From DASSKA01 sp963839365 (GTDB lineage Bacteria; Actinomycetota; Actinomycetes; Propionibacteriales; Nocardioidaceae), in contig CAWIUT010000002.1 of the NCBI GenBank assembly GCA_963839365.1, forward strand, positions 1 to 64,000: a stretch of 64,000 nt of DNA. The letters are read 5' to 3'. The position numbers and the translations under genes were made by a program. The notes below the pieces were generated by a model that was given only the letters and a program-made list of their open reading frames with translations, was not told the origin of the DNA and did no database searches. The stretch's first letter is position 1, and each line of letters starts with the position of its first letter. Below, in pieces: positions 25,582-32,716 of this stretch.

Positions 25582-26142
25582 CCCAAGGACGTGTTGAAGA
25601 ACTACCTGCAGGGCGCGAGAGACGTGCTGCTCTGGAAGCTGGAGGGCCTCTCCGAGCGCGACCTACGGTTGCCCCGTACGCCGACCGGCACCAACCTGCT
25701 GGGCCTGGTCAAGCACGCGCTCAACACCGAGGTGATCTACTTCGGCCCGACCTTCGGCCGCGAGTGGCCCACGCCAGACGAACTCGTCTCCTCCGACGAC
25801 CCTGACCCGCTGGCCGGCTGGTACGCCACCGAAGCCGAGACCGCTGCCGCGCTTGTCCACCTCTACCGTCGCGTCCAGGCCTTCGCCGACGAGACCATTG
25901 ACGCCCTGCCGCTTGACGCGATCGGGCATGTCGCCCACTGGGGCGGCGAAGAGGTCACGCTCCACGAGATCATGGTCCACAAGACCGTCGACCTGCAGCG
26001 CCACGCGGGCCACGCCGACATCCTCCGCGAGCAGCTCGACGGCTCCGCAGGCCTACTGCCGGGCCACAGCAACCTCCCCGACGCCACCGACTGGCCGACG
26101 TACACCCAGCGACTGACAGCGATCGCCGACCGATTCAACTGA

Positions 26143-26660
26143 ACCGGATGAGAAGTCGTTCACAGATGAGGCTGTAGCGCCCCGTGGCCAACACCCCCGT
26201 TTCGCAATCAAGCCGACCCGCGTCTCACGCACACACCAAACGCCCGCATCTGCGATGAGGAAGCCATACAGGCGTTGCCGGATCTGGTCTTCTGAGACGC
26301 GATCCCCGGCGGCGCCTCTTGGCATCGGGAGGCTCGCATCCGCGACCGGTGAAGCGCGGCCACGGGGCCACCGAGCCATGCGTTGCCGAATTGGGCTATT
26401 TGAGGATCAAGGCGCCGCTGCGCGGCGCTACGGCCCTGCGGGCGGCGCTGCCGCGCCGTCCTCGCGCCGTCTGCGCGGCAGGGGACTGGTACCAAGGGGC
26501 TCCCGCCCCCTGGACCCCTGGGCCCGGAACAACCTCGACGGCCAGACGCTCGCCGTTGCTCCAGACCGCCGGCCGTCGAGGCCGCTCCGGAACGCCGCTC
26601 CAGGCCTGGCTCAGTCGTGTCGGCCTCAAGGCCGTTGGCAGCAGCCCGGCTCCGCCGCCC
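26143..26660. other. Non-coding right arm of the element
   Basis: This stretch is rich in short GC inverted repeats, for example GCGCCGCTGCGCGGCGC near 26410 and GGGGCTCCCGCCCCCTGGACC near 26496. Dense stem-loops of this sort are found in non-coding parts of actinomycete plasmids and AICEs, including replication origins, and protein-coding character is absent. I cannot identify an origin with certainty. A GGTACAC pair and the right attachment repeat follow immediately. Confidence 0.4.
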
Positions 26661-26798
26661 GGTACACACTGGGTACACATGCCAACGCAAAACGGCGGCA
26701 GACACTGCGCACTGCCGGGAAGGCAAATATGCAGGTCAGCCGCCGTTTTTGCGTGCTCCGCGCGGGCCGGGTGGCCCCGCGGACTAGATGTCGTAGTA
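26661..26798 (+). repeat. Right attachment-site repeat (attR-like)
   Basis: Direct repeat of 17490-17628. Its rightmost 21 bases lie in the end of glnA1: the codons for YYDI-stop are kept, so integration leaves the gene intact. It contains the paired GGTACAC motif (26661-26678), which may be an integrase arm site because a related pair (GGTACACA, inverted spacing) is also present at 17681-17699 inside the left end of the element. The repeat also includes the glnA1 terminator hairpin. Confidence 0.72.
26689..26749 (-). terminator. Terminator of glnA1 (within the right repeat)
   Basis: The arms AAAACGGCGGC (26689-26699) and GCCGCCGTTTT (26739-26749) pair perfectly around a 39-base loop, which itself contains a small TGCC/GGCA hairpin. 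A and T runs on both sides make it bidirectional. It lies about 35 bases after the glnA1 stop codon. The copy at 17519-17577 has the same arms but its T run is broken (GTCCTT). Confidence 0.75.
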
Positions 26799-28202
26799 CA
26801 TCTCGAACTCGTGCGGGTGCGGCCGCAGCGCGATCGGGGCGATCTCGTTGGTGCGCTTGTAGTCGATCCAGGTCTCGATCAGGTCCGAGGTGAACACGCC
26901 ACCCTCGAGCAGGAACTCGTGGTCGGCCTCCAAGGAGTCCATCACCGCGGACAGAGACCCGGGCACGGTGTCGATGTCGGCGTGCTCCTCCGGGGGCAGC
27001 TCGTAGAGGTCCTTGTCGATCGGCTGCGGCGGCTCGATCTTGTTCTTGATGCCGTCGATCCCGGCCAACAGCATCGCCGAGAACGCGAGGTAGGGGTTCG
27101 AGGACGGGTCGGGGCAGCGGAACTCGATGCGCTTGGCCTTCGGGTTCGCGCCGGTGATCGGGATCCGGATGCACGCGGACCGGTTCCGCTGGCTGTAGAC
27201 CAGGTTCACGGGCGCCTCGAAGCCCGGCACCAGCCGGTGGTAGGAGTTCACCGTCGGGTTGGTGAACGCCAGCAGCGAGGGCGCGTGCTTGAGCAGCCCG
27301 CCGATGTAGTAGCGGGCCTGGTCCGACAGCCCGGCGTAGCCGGCCTCGTCGTAGAAGAGCGGCTCACCGTTGTCCCAGATCGACTGGTGGCAGTGCATGC
27401 CGGAGCCGTTGTCGCCGAAGATCGGCTTGGGCATGAAGGTGGCTGTCTTCCCGTTGCGCCAGGCCACGTTCTTGACCATGTACTTGAACTTCATGACGCT
27501 GTCCGCCGAGGCGAGCAGCTCGTCGAACCGCCAGTTGATCTCGGCCTGGCCTGCCGTGCCGACCTCGTGGTGGGCGCGCTCGACCACCAGCCCGGCCCGC
27601 TCCAGCTCCACGACGATCTCGTCGCGCAGGTCGCCGAAGTGGTCGTAGGGCGCCACCGGGAAGTAGCCGCCCTTGTACTTGACCTTGTAGCCCCGGTTCT
27701 CGCCCTCGGCTCCGGTGTTCCAGGCGCCCGCCTCGGAGTCGACGTAGTAGTAGCCGGCGTTCTGCTTGGTCTCGAAGCGGACCGAGTCGAAGACGTAGAA
27801 CTCGGCCTCGGGTGCGAAGTACGCCGTGTCACCGATGCCCGTGCTCTTCAGGTACGCCTGGGCCTTGCGGGCGATGTTGCGCGGGTCGCGGCTGTACGCC
27901 TCGCCGGTCAGCGGGTCGTGAATGAAGAAGTTCACCACCAGCGTCTTCCGCTCCCGGAAGGGGTCCAGATAGGCGGTGCTCGGGTCCGGGAACAACGACA
28001 TGTCCGACTCGTGAATCGCCTGGAAGCCACGGATCGAGGAGCCGTCGAAGTTCAGTCCGTCGGAGAACACCTTCTCGTCGAAGGAGGACACCGGCACCGT
28101 GAAGTGCTGCATCACCCCCGGCAGGTCGCAGAAGCGTACGTCGACCATCTCGACGCCCTCGTCCCTGACGTACCTCAACAGCTCCTCGGCGTTCGCGAAC
28201 AT
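26784..28202 (-). CDS. glnA: Glutamine synthetase type I, GlnA1
   Basis: The main ammonia-assimilating glutamine synthetase, a dodecamer of 472-aa subunits. Recognisable parts: beta-grasp FCDLPGVMQHFTVP, the NFDGSSIRGFQAIHESDM segment, metal site EAEFYVFDSVRF, ATP site PKPIFGDNGSGMHCHQSIW, glutamate site NPTVNSYHRLVPGFEAP, and RIEFRCPDPSSNPYLAF. The adenylylation loop DKDLYELPPEE is present with Tyr400, making this the GSI-beta form regulated by GlnE. A GlnR operator lies about 110 bases upstream. The gene's 3' end is the integration site of the element to its left, and its stop codon is inside the right repeat. It is divergent from an RDD protein gene, a conserved actinobacterial arrangement. 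Confidence 0.97.
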   Translation of the reverse strand: MFANAEELLRYVRDEGVEMVDVRFCDLPGVMQHFTVPVSSFDEKVFSDGLNFDGSSIRGFQAIHESDMSLFPDPSTAYLDPFRERKTLVVNFFIHDPLTGEAYSRDPRNIARKAQAYLKSTGIGDTAYFAPEAEFYVFDSVRFETKQNAGYYYVDSEAGAWNTGAEGENRGYKVKYKGGYFPVAPYDHFGDLRDEIVVELERAGLVVERAHHEVGTAGQAEINWRFDELLASADSVMKFKYMVKNVAWRNGKTATFMPKPIFGDNGSGMHCHQSIWDNGEPLFYDEAGYAGLSDQARYYIGGLLKHAPSLLAFTNPTVNSYHRLVPGFEAPVNLVYSQRNRSACIRIPITGANPKAKRIEFRCPDPSSNPYLAFSAMLLAGIDGIKNKIEPPQPIDKDLYELPPEEHADIDTVPGSLSAVMDSLEADHEFLLEGGVFTSDLIETWIDYKRTNEIAPIALRPHPHEFEMYYDI

Positions 28203-28314
28203 GCAATCCTCCTCGGCCCGGCGTCGGACCCGTCGTGGTCGGCCCCTCGTTTGGCCGCCTGTGTCGAACCGACGGTGCGACGCTGCATCGTCACCGCCAA
28301 CCTAAGCAGGCGCG

Positions 28315-28352
28315 GTTTCTCGACCGTATCCGGTGTGTTTCCTCCGTGTAAC
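28315..28352 (-). promoter_or_regulatory. GlnR operator upstream of glnA1
   Basis: On the minus strand the bases read GTTAC-n6-GAAAC-n6-GATAC-n6-GAAAC. This matches the actinobacterial GlnR consensus (alternating GTnAC and GAAAC sites with 6-base spacers) in all spacers and all but one core base. It is the expected site for nitrogen-dependent control of glnA1. It lies about 113 bases upstream of the start codon and could also affect the divergent RDD gene. Confidence 0.85.
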
Positions 28353-28417
28353 AAAGGCCCTGCGTGCTGCCCCGGCGGTCGGACAGCCGCCGAGCCCGGT
28401 TGGGTACCGTAGGGGGC

Positions 28418-28870
28418 GTGAACCAGCCCGGTCCCTCGCGCGAGCAGCCCGTGGCGATCGCCTATCCGGGGCAGCGGCTCGGCCGACCCGAGAAGGGCAG
28501 CGGCTCCGTGGCCCGCTGGGGCCGGCGGATCGCGGCGTTGGTCATCAACTGGGTCGCCTCGATGCTGGTCGTCGGTCTGGTCATCGGTCACCAGCAGTGG
28601 GCCGCCCAGGACCCCTCCGGGTGGCGGTCGCTGCTCACCATGCTGGTGTTCCTGGTAGAGGCCACGGTGCTCACCGCGCTGGTCGGCGGTTCGTTCGGCC
28701 AGCTGGCGACCCGGATCATGGTGGCCCGGGTCGACGGCCGCCCGGTGAACTTCGCGCAGAGCCTGGTGCGCACCTTCTTGATCTGCCTCGTGGTGCCACC
28801 GCTGGTCTTCAACCGCGACCAGCGGGGGCTGCACGACCTGGCGACCGGCACCCTCGCGGTGCTGCGCTGA
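28418..28870 (+). CDS. RDD-family membrane protein
   Basis: A 150-aa integral membrane protein of the RDD family with three helices: IAALVINWVASMLVVGLVIG, SLLTMLVFLVEATVLTALVG and SLVRTFLICLVVPPLVF. The family's first motif (R-x-x-A-x-x-x-D) appears as GRRIAALVIN, with Asn in place of the usual Asp; the later motif FNRDQRGLHDLATGTLAV is intact. Function is unknown. GTG 28418 is preceded by TACCGT (28405-28410, 7-nt gap), a leaderless signal. Genes of this family stand divergent to glnA in many actinobacteria. Confidence 0.87.
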   Translation: MNQPGPSREQPVAIAYPGQRLGRPEKGSGSVARWGRRIAALVINWVASMLVVGLVIGHQQWAAQDPSGWRSLLTMLVFLVEATVLTALVGGSFGQLATRIMVARVDGRPVNFAQSLVRTFLICLVVPPLVFNRDQRGLHDLATGTLAVLR

Positions 28871-28895
28871 GCAGCCGAGGCGGGGGAGAGCCTGG

Positions 28896-30149
28896 TCAGC
28901 GGGCGAAGGTGAGCTGGGCGACGTCGAGGTAGCCGGCCCGGAACCCCGCCTCGCAGTAGGCCAGGTAGAACTCCCACATCCGCCGGAAGTCCTCCCCGAA
29001 ACCGAGCGCGCCGACCTGGGGCCAGTGGTCGAGGAACTGCCGGCGCCACAACCGCAGGGTGTGCGCGTAGTGGCGGCCCATCGGTGCGATGTTCGCCAGG
29101 TGCAGCCGGGTGTGCTCCCGCAGGACGGCCTGGATCGCCGGCACCGAGGGCAGCAGCCCGCCGGGGAAGATGTACTTCTGCATCCAGGTGTAGGTGCTGC
29201 GGGTGGCGACCATCCGGTCGTGGGGGAGCAGGATCGCCTGCACCGCGGCCTTGCCGCCGGGGGCGAGCAGCTGGTCGATGGCGCGGAAGTACGTCGGCCA
29301 GTACTCCTCGCCGACGGCCTCGACCATCTCCACCGACACCACCGCGCCGAACCGCCCGTCCTGGTCGCGGTAGTCCCGCAGCGCGACATGCACCCGGTCT
29401 GTCAGCCCCGCCGCGGCCACCCGCTCGCGGGCCAGGCTCGCCTGCTGCTCGGAGATGGTCAGGGAGGTGACCTCGGCGCCGCGCTGGCCAGCCCGGATGG
29501 CCAAGGTGCCCCACCCGGTCCCGATCTCGAGCAGCCGGGTGCCCTCGCTGACGCCGACCGCGTCGAGAACCGCATCCACCTTGCGCAGCTGCGCCGGTTC
29601 GAGGTCGCCCGGACCGGGGGCCGGCTCGAGCCCGTCGAACAGTGCGCACGAGTAGCTCAGGGACGGGTCCAGGAACTGCTCGAACATCGCGTTGGACAGG
29701 TCGTAGTGGGCCTCGATGTTCTCGCGGGCGCCCGTCTTGGTGTTGGCCGGGTTGAGCCCTCTCGGCAGCACCAGGTGCCGCAGCCGGTACAGGGCCGGGG
29801 GCACCAGGTCGGTGAGCCGCTCGGCGAACGGGGCCAGTGCCTCGGCGAGGTCGGTGCCCTCGGCGGCCCGCCACTCGCCGGCCATGTAGGACTCGCCGAT
29901 GCCGATCTGGGGGCTCCTCGCCACCCGGGCGAAGAACGCCTCGGGGGCGTCGACCTTGATCTCGGGCGCGGCGGGGTCCGTGCCCGCGCCGTACGTCGTC
30001 CCGTCGGCAAGTCGGACCCGCACCGGGACGCGACCGAGGACGCGGCCCAGCACCAGGCGGGCGATCCGGGCGCGGGCGCCGTACGCCGGGGGAGCGGGCA
30101 GCTGGTCGGCCGAGGAGGGGACTCGCGGCCGGGCGGGGGCGGCGGTCAT
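28896..30149 (-). CDS. Cyclopropane-fatty-acyl-phospholipid synthase family methyltransferase
   Basis: A 417-aa SAM-dependent methyltransferase of the CFA synthase/mycolic acid cyclopropane synthase family, probably modifying unsaturated acyl chains of membrane lipids. The N-terminal non-catalytic domain (to about residue 140) is followed by ENIEAHYDLSNAMFEQFLDP, the SAM-binding motif LLEIGTGWGTLA (about 207-218), the VSVEMVEAVGEEYWPTYF segment, and IFPGGLLPSVPAI. The ATG at 30149 overlaps the stop of the upstream AlaX gene by ATGA, indicating translational coupling. The longer frame to 30545 is a shadow of AlaX. Exact product (cyclopropane, methyl branch or other) cannot be read. Confidence 0.9.
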   Translation of the reverse strand: MTAAPARPRVPSSADQLPAPPAYGARARIARLVLGRVLGRVPVRVRLADGTTYGAGTDPAAPEIKVDAPEAFFARVARSPQIGIGESYMAGEWRAAEGTDLAEALAPFAERLTDLVPPALYRLRHLVLPRGLNPANTKTGARENIEAHYDLSNAMFEQFLDPSLSYSCALFDGLEPAPGPGDLEPAQLRKVDAVLDAVGVSEGTRLLEIGTGWGTLAIRAGQRGAEVTSLTISEQQASLARERVAAAGLTDRVHVALRDYRDQDGRFGAVVSVEMVEAVGEEYWPTYFRAIDQLLAPGGKAAVQAILLPHDRMVATRSTYTWMQKYIFPGGLLPSVPAIQAVLREHTRLHLANIAPMGRHYAHTLRLWRRQFLDHWPQVGALGFGEDFRRMWEFYLAYCEAGFRAGYLDVAQLTFAR

Positions 30150-30931
30150 CGTGGCGCGCCGTCGACGACCTCGAGCCGGACCCGCTTGTTGCCCTTGCCC
30201 TTGGACTCCGTGCCGGTCACCGCCACCCGGCCGACCTCGGAGGTGCTGAGCACGTGCGTGCCGCCGTCGGCCTGCTTGTCCAGCCCGACGATGTCGATGA
30301 CCCGCAGTGGGTCGATCTCGCGTGGGATCAGGTGGGCGGAGGTGCGGATCAGGGCGTGGTCGGTGTCGGCGACCTCCCGCCCCACGAACTCGACGAGGAT
30401 CTGGTGCGCCTTGGCGATCTCCTGGTTGATCCTGGCCTCGACCTGCCGGCCGAACTCGGCCGACATCGACGGCAGCGGGAAGTCCAGCCGGCCCTTGCCG
30501 GGATCCATGTTCCCGCCGGTGACGGCGACCCCGTGGTCGGCCCACATCACGCCGCAGAGGATGTGCAGCGCGGTGTGGGTGCGCATGAGCAGGTGCCGCC
30601 GCTCCCAGTCGAGGGCGCCCTGCACCGCGGTGCCCTCGGTCGGGAGGGCGTCCGGTGCGACGTCCAGCCAGTGCCAGATCCGGCCCTGGTCGCGCTTGAC
30701 GCGGGTCACGGCCGCCTGGCCGTCCGTCCAGCGCAGGGTGCCCAGGTCGTGCGGCTGGCCACCGCCGCCGGGGTAGAAGGCGGTACGACGCAGCGTCACC
30801 CGGCCGTGCTCCCGATCCACCTGGTCAACGGACGCGTCGAAGCTGCGCAGGTAGGCGTCGACCGAGAACAGCTCGGTCTGCGCGAGCTCGGGAGGGGCTG
30901 CCGCCGGAACCGGTCGGCCGGGAACGGCCAT
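30146..30931 (-). CDS. Alanyl-tRNA editing protein, AlaX type
   Basis: A free-standing editing domain related to the C-terminal part of alanyl-tRNA synthetase, hydrolysing mischarged tRNA-Ala (Ser or Gly). The 261-aa protein has the zinc motif HTALH at residues 119-123 and the second half-site in ADGGTHVLST (223-227), where the usual Cys is replaced and only the His is clear. The AFYPGGGGQPHDLG segment near residue 51 is the family hallmark. ATG 30931 was chosen over 30976 because AGGAGG lies 7 nt upstream. It is coupled to the CFA-synthase-like gene downstream. Confidence 0.9.
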   Translation of the reverse strand: MAVPGRPVPAAAPPELAQTELFSVDAYLRSFDASVDQVDREHGRVTLRRTAFYPGGGGQPHDLGTLRWTDGQAAVTRVKRDQGRIWHWLDVAPDALPTEGTAVQGALDWERRHLLMRTHTALHILCGVMWADHGVAVTGGNMDPGKGRLDFPLPSMSAEFGRQVEARINQEIAKAHQILVEFVGREVADTDHALIRTSAHLIPREIDPLRVIDIVGLDKQADGGTHVLSTSEVGRVAVTGTESKGKGNKRVRLEVVDGAPR

Positions 30932-31019
30932 CGACGTACCTCCTGCAGAGATCGGCGTTTCCCGCCATCCAAGCACGCGACTGCCCTAGAGTCAGCGGGT
31001 GGTGCGAAAGGGGGATCTC

Positions 31020-31928
31020 ATGCGCCTACGACGACCCGCGCCGCTCGCGGTGGCCGCCACCGTGCTGGCCCTGTCGGTGACCGGATGCACCCACGACCAG
31101 CAGTCCGGTACCGAGGCGCTGGACGCCCCGCAGAGTGCCGCGCCGGCCGCGCACGACTCGGGATCACCGGCGACTGGTTCGCCGTCGAGCCCGTCCCCGG
31201 ACGCCACGGACACCCCGGTCCCGTCGCCGAGCACCAGCTCCCGGTCCGCGAACAGCGCCACCACCTCCGGGCCGGCGGCTCTCGACGTGGCAGGGCTGGC
31301 CGCGTCCATCCGGCACACGATGGCCACCTACCGCTCCGCGCACGTCAGCATGCGGATGAGCGGCACCAGCACGATCACGGCCTCGGGCGCCGTGCGCTAC
31401 ACCTCGCGGGGCCCGCAGATGAAGATGCGGATGCGGATGCCGTCGCTGGGCGTCAAGACGGTGCAGATGCGGCTGGTGGGCGGCAAGGTCTACCTCGCGA
31501 TGCCGCCGCTCACGCCGCGCGGCAAGTTCGTGCTGCTGGACCCCTCGGACCCGAACAACCCCTATGCCTCGTCGGTGGCCGGGCTGACCCAGCTCAACCC
31601 GCTGCGCTCGTTCCAGGCCGTGGAACAGGCGCTGCGCAAGGTCCGCTACGTCGGCCGGGACACCGTGCAGGGCGAGCCGATGGCGCACTACCGGGTCACC
31701 GTGGACTCCCGCGCCGCGGCCAAGATCACCGGCCAGCAGCTGCCCACAACGGTGCCGCGCCGGATCACCGAGGACCTGTGGCTGGACGGCAAGCAGCGGA
31801 TGCGCAAGATGCGGCTGCGCGAGCTCGGCATGACCGTGGTCAGCACCGTGTCCGACTGGGGCGCGCCGGTGCACGTGCGGCCACCGGCGCGCGCCAACGT
31901 GCTCACCATGCCTGGTAGCGGCGCCTGA
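31020..31928 (+). CDS. LppX/LprG-like lipoprotein
   Basis: A 302-aa exported lipoprotein: signal peptide APLAVAATVLALSVTGC with a lipobox cysteine, a Ser/Pro/Thr-rich linker of about 65 aa, then a domain beginning AGLAASIRHTMATYRSAHVS. The domain continues through strands such as VRYTSRGPQMKMRMRMP and MRLVGGKVYLAMPPLTP to EDLWLDGKQRMRKMRL. This is the LolA/LppX-type fold pattern used by actinobacterial lipoproteins that carry lipids across the periplasm-like space; ligand unknown. ATG 31020 has AAAGGGGGA 5 nt upstream. A GTG at 30999 with TAGAGT 6 nt before it is probably the transcript start rather than the translation start. Confidence 0.8.
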   Translation: MRLRRPAPLAVAATVLALSVTGCTHDQQSGTEALDAPQSAAPAAHDSGSPATGSPSSPSPDATDTPVPSPSTSSRSANSATTSGPAALDVAGLAASIRHTMATYRSAHVSMRMSGTSTITASGAVRYTSRGPQMKMRMRMPSLGVKTVQMRLVGGKVYLAMPPLTPRGKFVLLDPSDPNNPYASSVAGLTQLNPLRSFQAVEQALRKVRYVGRDTVQGEPMAHYRVTVDSRAAAKITGQQLPTTVPRRITEDLWLDGKQRMRKMRLRELGMTVVSTVSDWGAPVHVRPPARANVLTMPGSGA

Positions 31929-31963
31929 CCGGTCCCGCGGACGATAACGCGGACCGGGCCGGC

Positions 31964-32662
31964 TCAGCGACCCCGCATCTGCTGCCGGGCGCCCTTCATG
32001 TTGGTCGGCACCGGGCCCTTCGGGATCGGCACGTTCGACCGGTTCGCGTCCAACGCCCTCAGGCGCGCCAGCACATCGGTCATCTCCGCCGGCTTCAGGG
32101 TGCGTTTGAACTTGCCGACGTGCTTGGCCAGCTTGCGGATGGGGACCTCACCCTCACCGTCCCCGGCGATGACCTCGTGAATGGTGGTCTCGGAGGCGAC
32201 CCGCTCGTGCTTGCGGCGCTCGCTGGCCAGCAGGCTGCGCAGCCGGTTCGCGTTGCCTTCCCCGACCAGCACGATCCCGGGTGGGCCGACCACCCGGTGC
32301 ACGATGTCCTGGTTGCGGTTGAACGCGATCGCCGGATCCACCTTCCAGCCCCGCCGGAGCACGCCCAGTGCCGCGGCGGCCGCGCCCGGGCGGCCCTCGA
32401 TCTGGGCGTACATGGCCTTCTGGGCCCGGCGGCCGAACACGATCACGGCGAGCAGGATGCCGACCAGGATCGCGACGACCAGGTCGTACTGCCACGGGCC
32501 GGGCAGCACGGTGAGGATGCCGAAGACCACCCCTGCGGTCACCACGAAGACCCCCGCCAGGATCATCCCGATGCGCGGGTCCTGCTCCCGCGTCATCGAG
32601 TAGGTGGCGGCGATCTGCTTGAGGCGGCCTTCCTTCTTGCCCGGCTTGTCGGTCTTCGCCAT
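31964..32662 (-). CDS. DUF4191 membrane protein
   Basis: A 232-aa actinobacterial DUF4191 protein. Two adjacent membrane helices follow a short basic N-terminus: GMILAGVFVVTAGVVFGIL and YDLVVAILVGILLAVIVFG. The cytoplasmic remainder contains the conserved GRPGAAAAALGVLRRGWKVD, VVGPPGIVLVGEGNANRLRS and the C-terminal basic tail ending in GARQQMRGR. Function is unknown. It is next to lipA on the same strand, 54 nt downstream, an arrangement kept in many actinobacteria, so it may be expressed from the lipoate gene cluster. Confidence 0.9.
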   Translation of the reverse strand: MAKTDKPGKKEGRLKQIAATYSMTREQDPRIGMILAGVFVVTAGVVFGILTVLPGPWQYDLVVAILVGILLAVIVFGRRAQKAMYAQIEGRPGAAAAALGVLRRGWKVDPAIAFNRNQDIVHRVVGPPGIVLVGEGNANRLRSLLASERRKHERVASETTIHEVIAGDGEGEVPIRKLAKHVGKFKRTLKPAEMTDVLARLRALDANRSNVPIPKGPVPTNMKGARQQMRGR

Positions 32663-32716
32663 CGTGCCTTTGCTTTCGTTGCTGGACGGTCCCCGTGATT
32701 GTCGCAGACTCGCTGC

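Larger units (their letters stand above)
24166..26142 (+). pseudogene. DinB/DUF664 gene split near its start by IS256-family copy 2
   Basis: The bulk of the gene (25590-26142) encodes a DinB-superfamily four-helix metal-binding protein of the DUF664 group: ARDVLLWKLEGLSERDLRLP, the characteristic PTGTNLLGLVKHALNTEVIY with its first His, and HEIMVHKTVDLQRHAGHADI with further His ligands. Left of the insertion, ATG GTC GCC GCA CCC AAG GA at 24166-24185 supplies the missing N-terminus: removing the IS and one duplicated CCCAAGGA gives MVAAPKDVLKNYLQGARD in frame. Only seven codons are displaced, so a nearly full-length product could still be made from the GTG at 25591 if a promoter reads out of the IS. 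These enzymes are often thiol-dependent transferases; the function here is unknown. Confidence 0.82.
17608..26798 (+). mobile_element. Remnant of an AICE-like integrated element in the 3' end of glnA1
   Basis: A 9.2-kb segment bounded by perfect 21-base direct repeats within longer imperfect repeats. The right repeat preserves the glnA1 coding end. Next to the left repeat is a chimeric gene made of a RepSA-type replication initiator and a tyrosine integrase tail, the two hallmark genes of actinomycete integrative and conjugative elements. No Tra (FtsK-like) transfer gene, excisionase or intact integrase remains, so the element is immobile on its own. It carries small membrane-protein genes, a DinB-like gene, two IS256-family copies and one IS481-family copy. 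AICEs usually target tRNA genes; a protein-gene 3' end is unusual. Alternative: a genomic island shaped only by IS activity, but the paired repeats and int/rep remnant argue against that. Confidence 0.72.

Noticed and set aside
30150..30545. N-terminal extension of the cyclopropane synthase-like protein
   Set aside because: The extension is arginine-rich antisense-like sequence inside AlaX; the coupled ATG at 30149 begins a normal-length protein.
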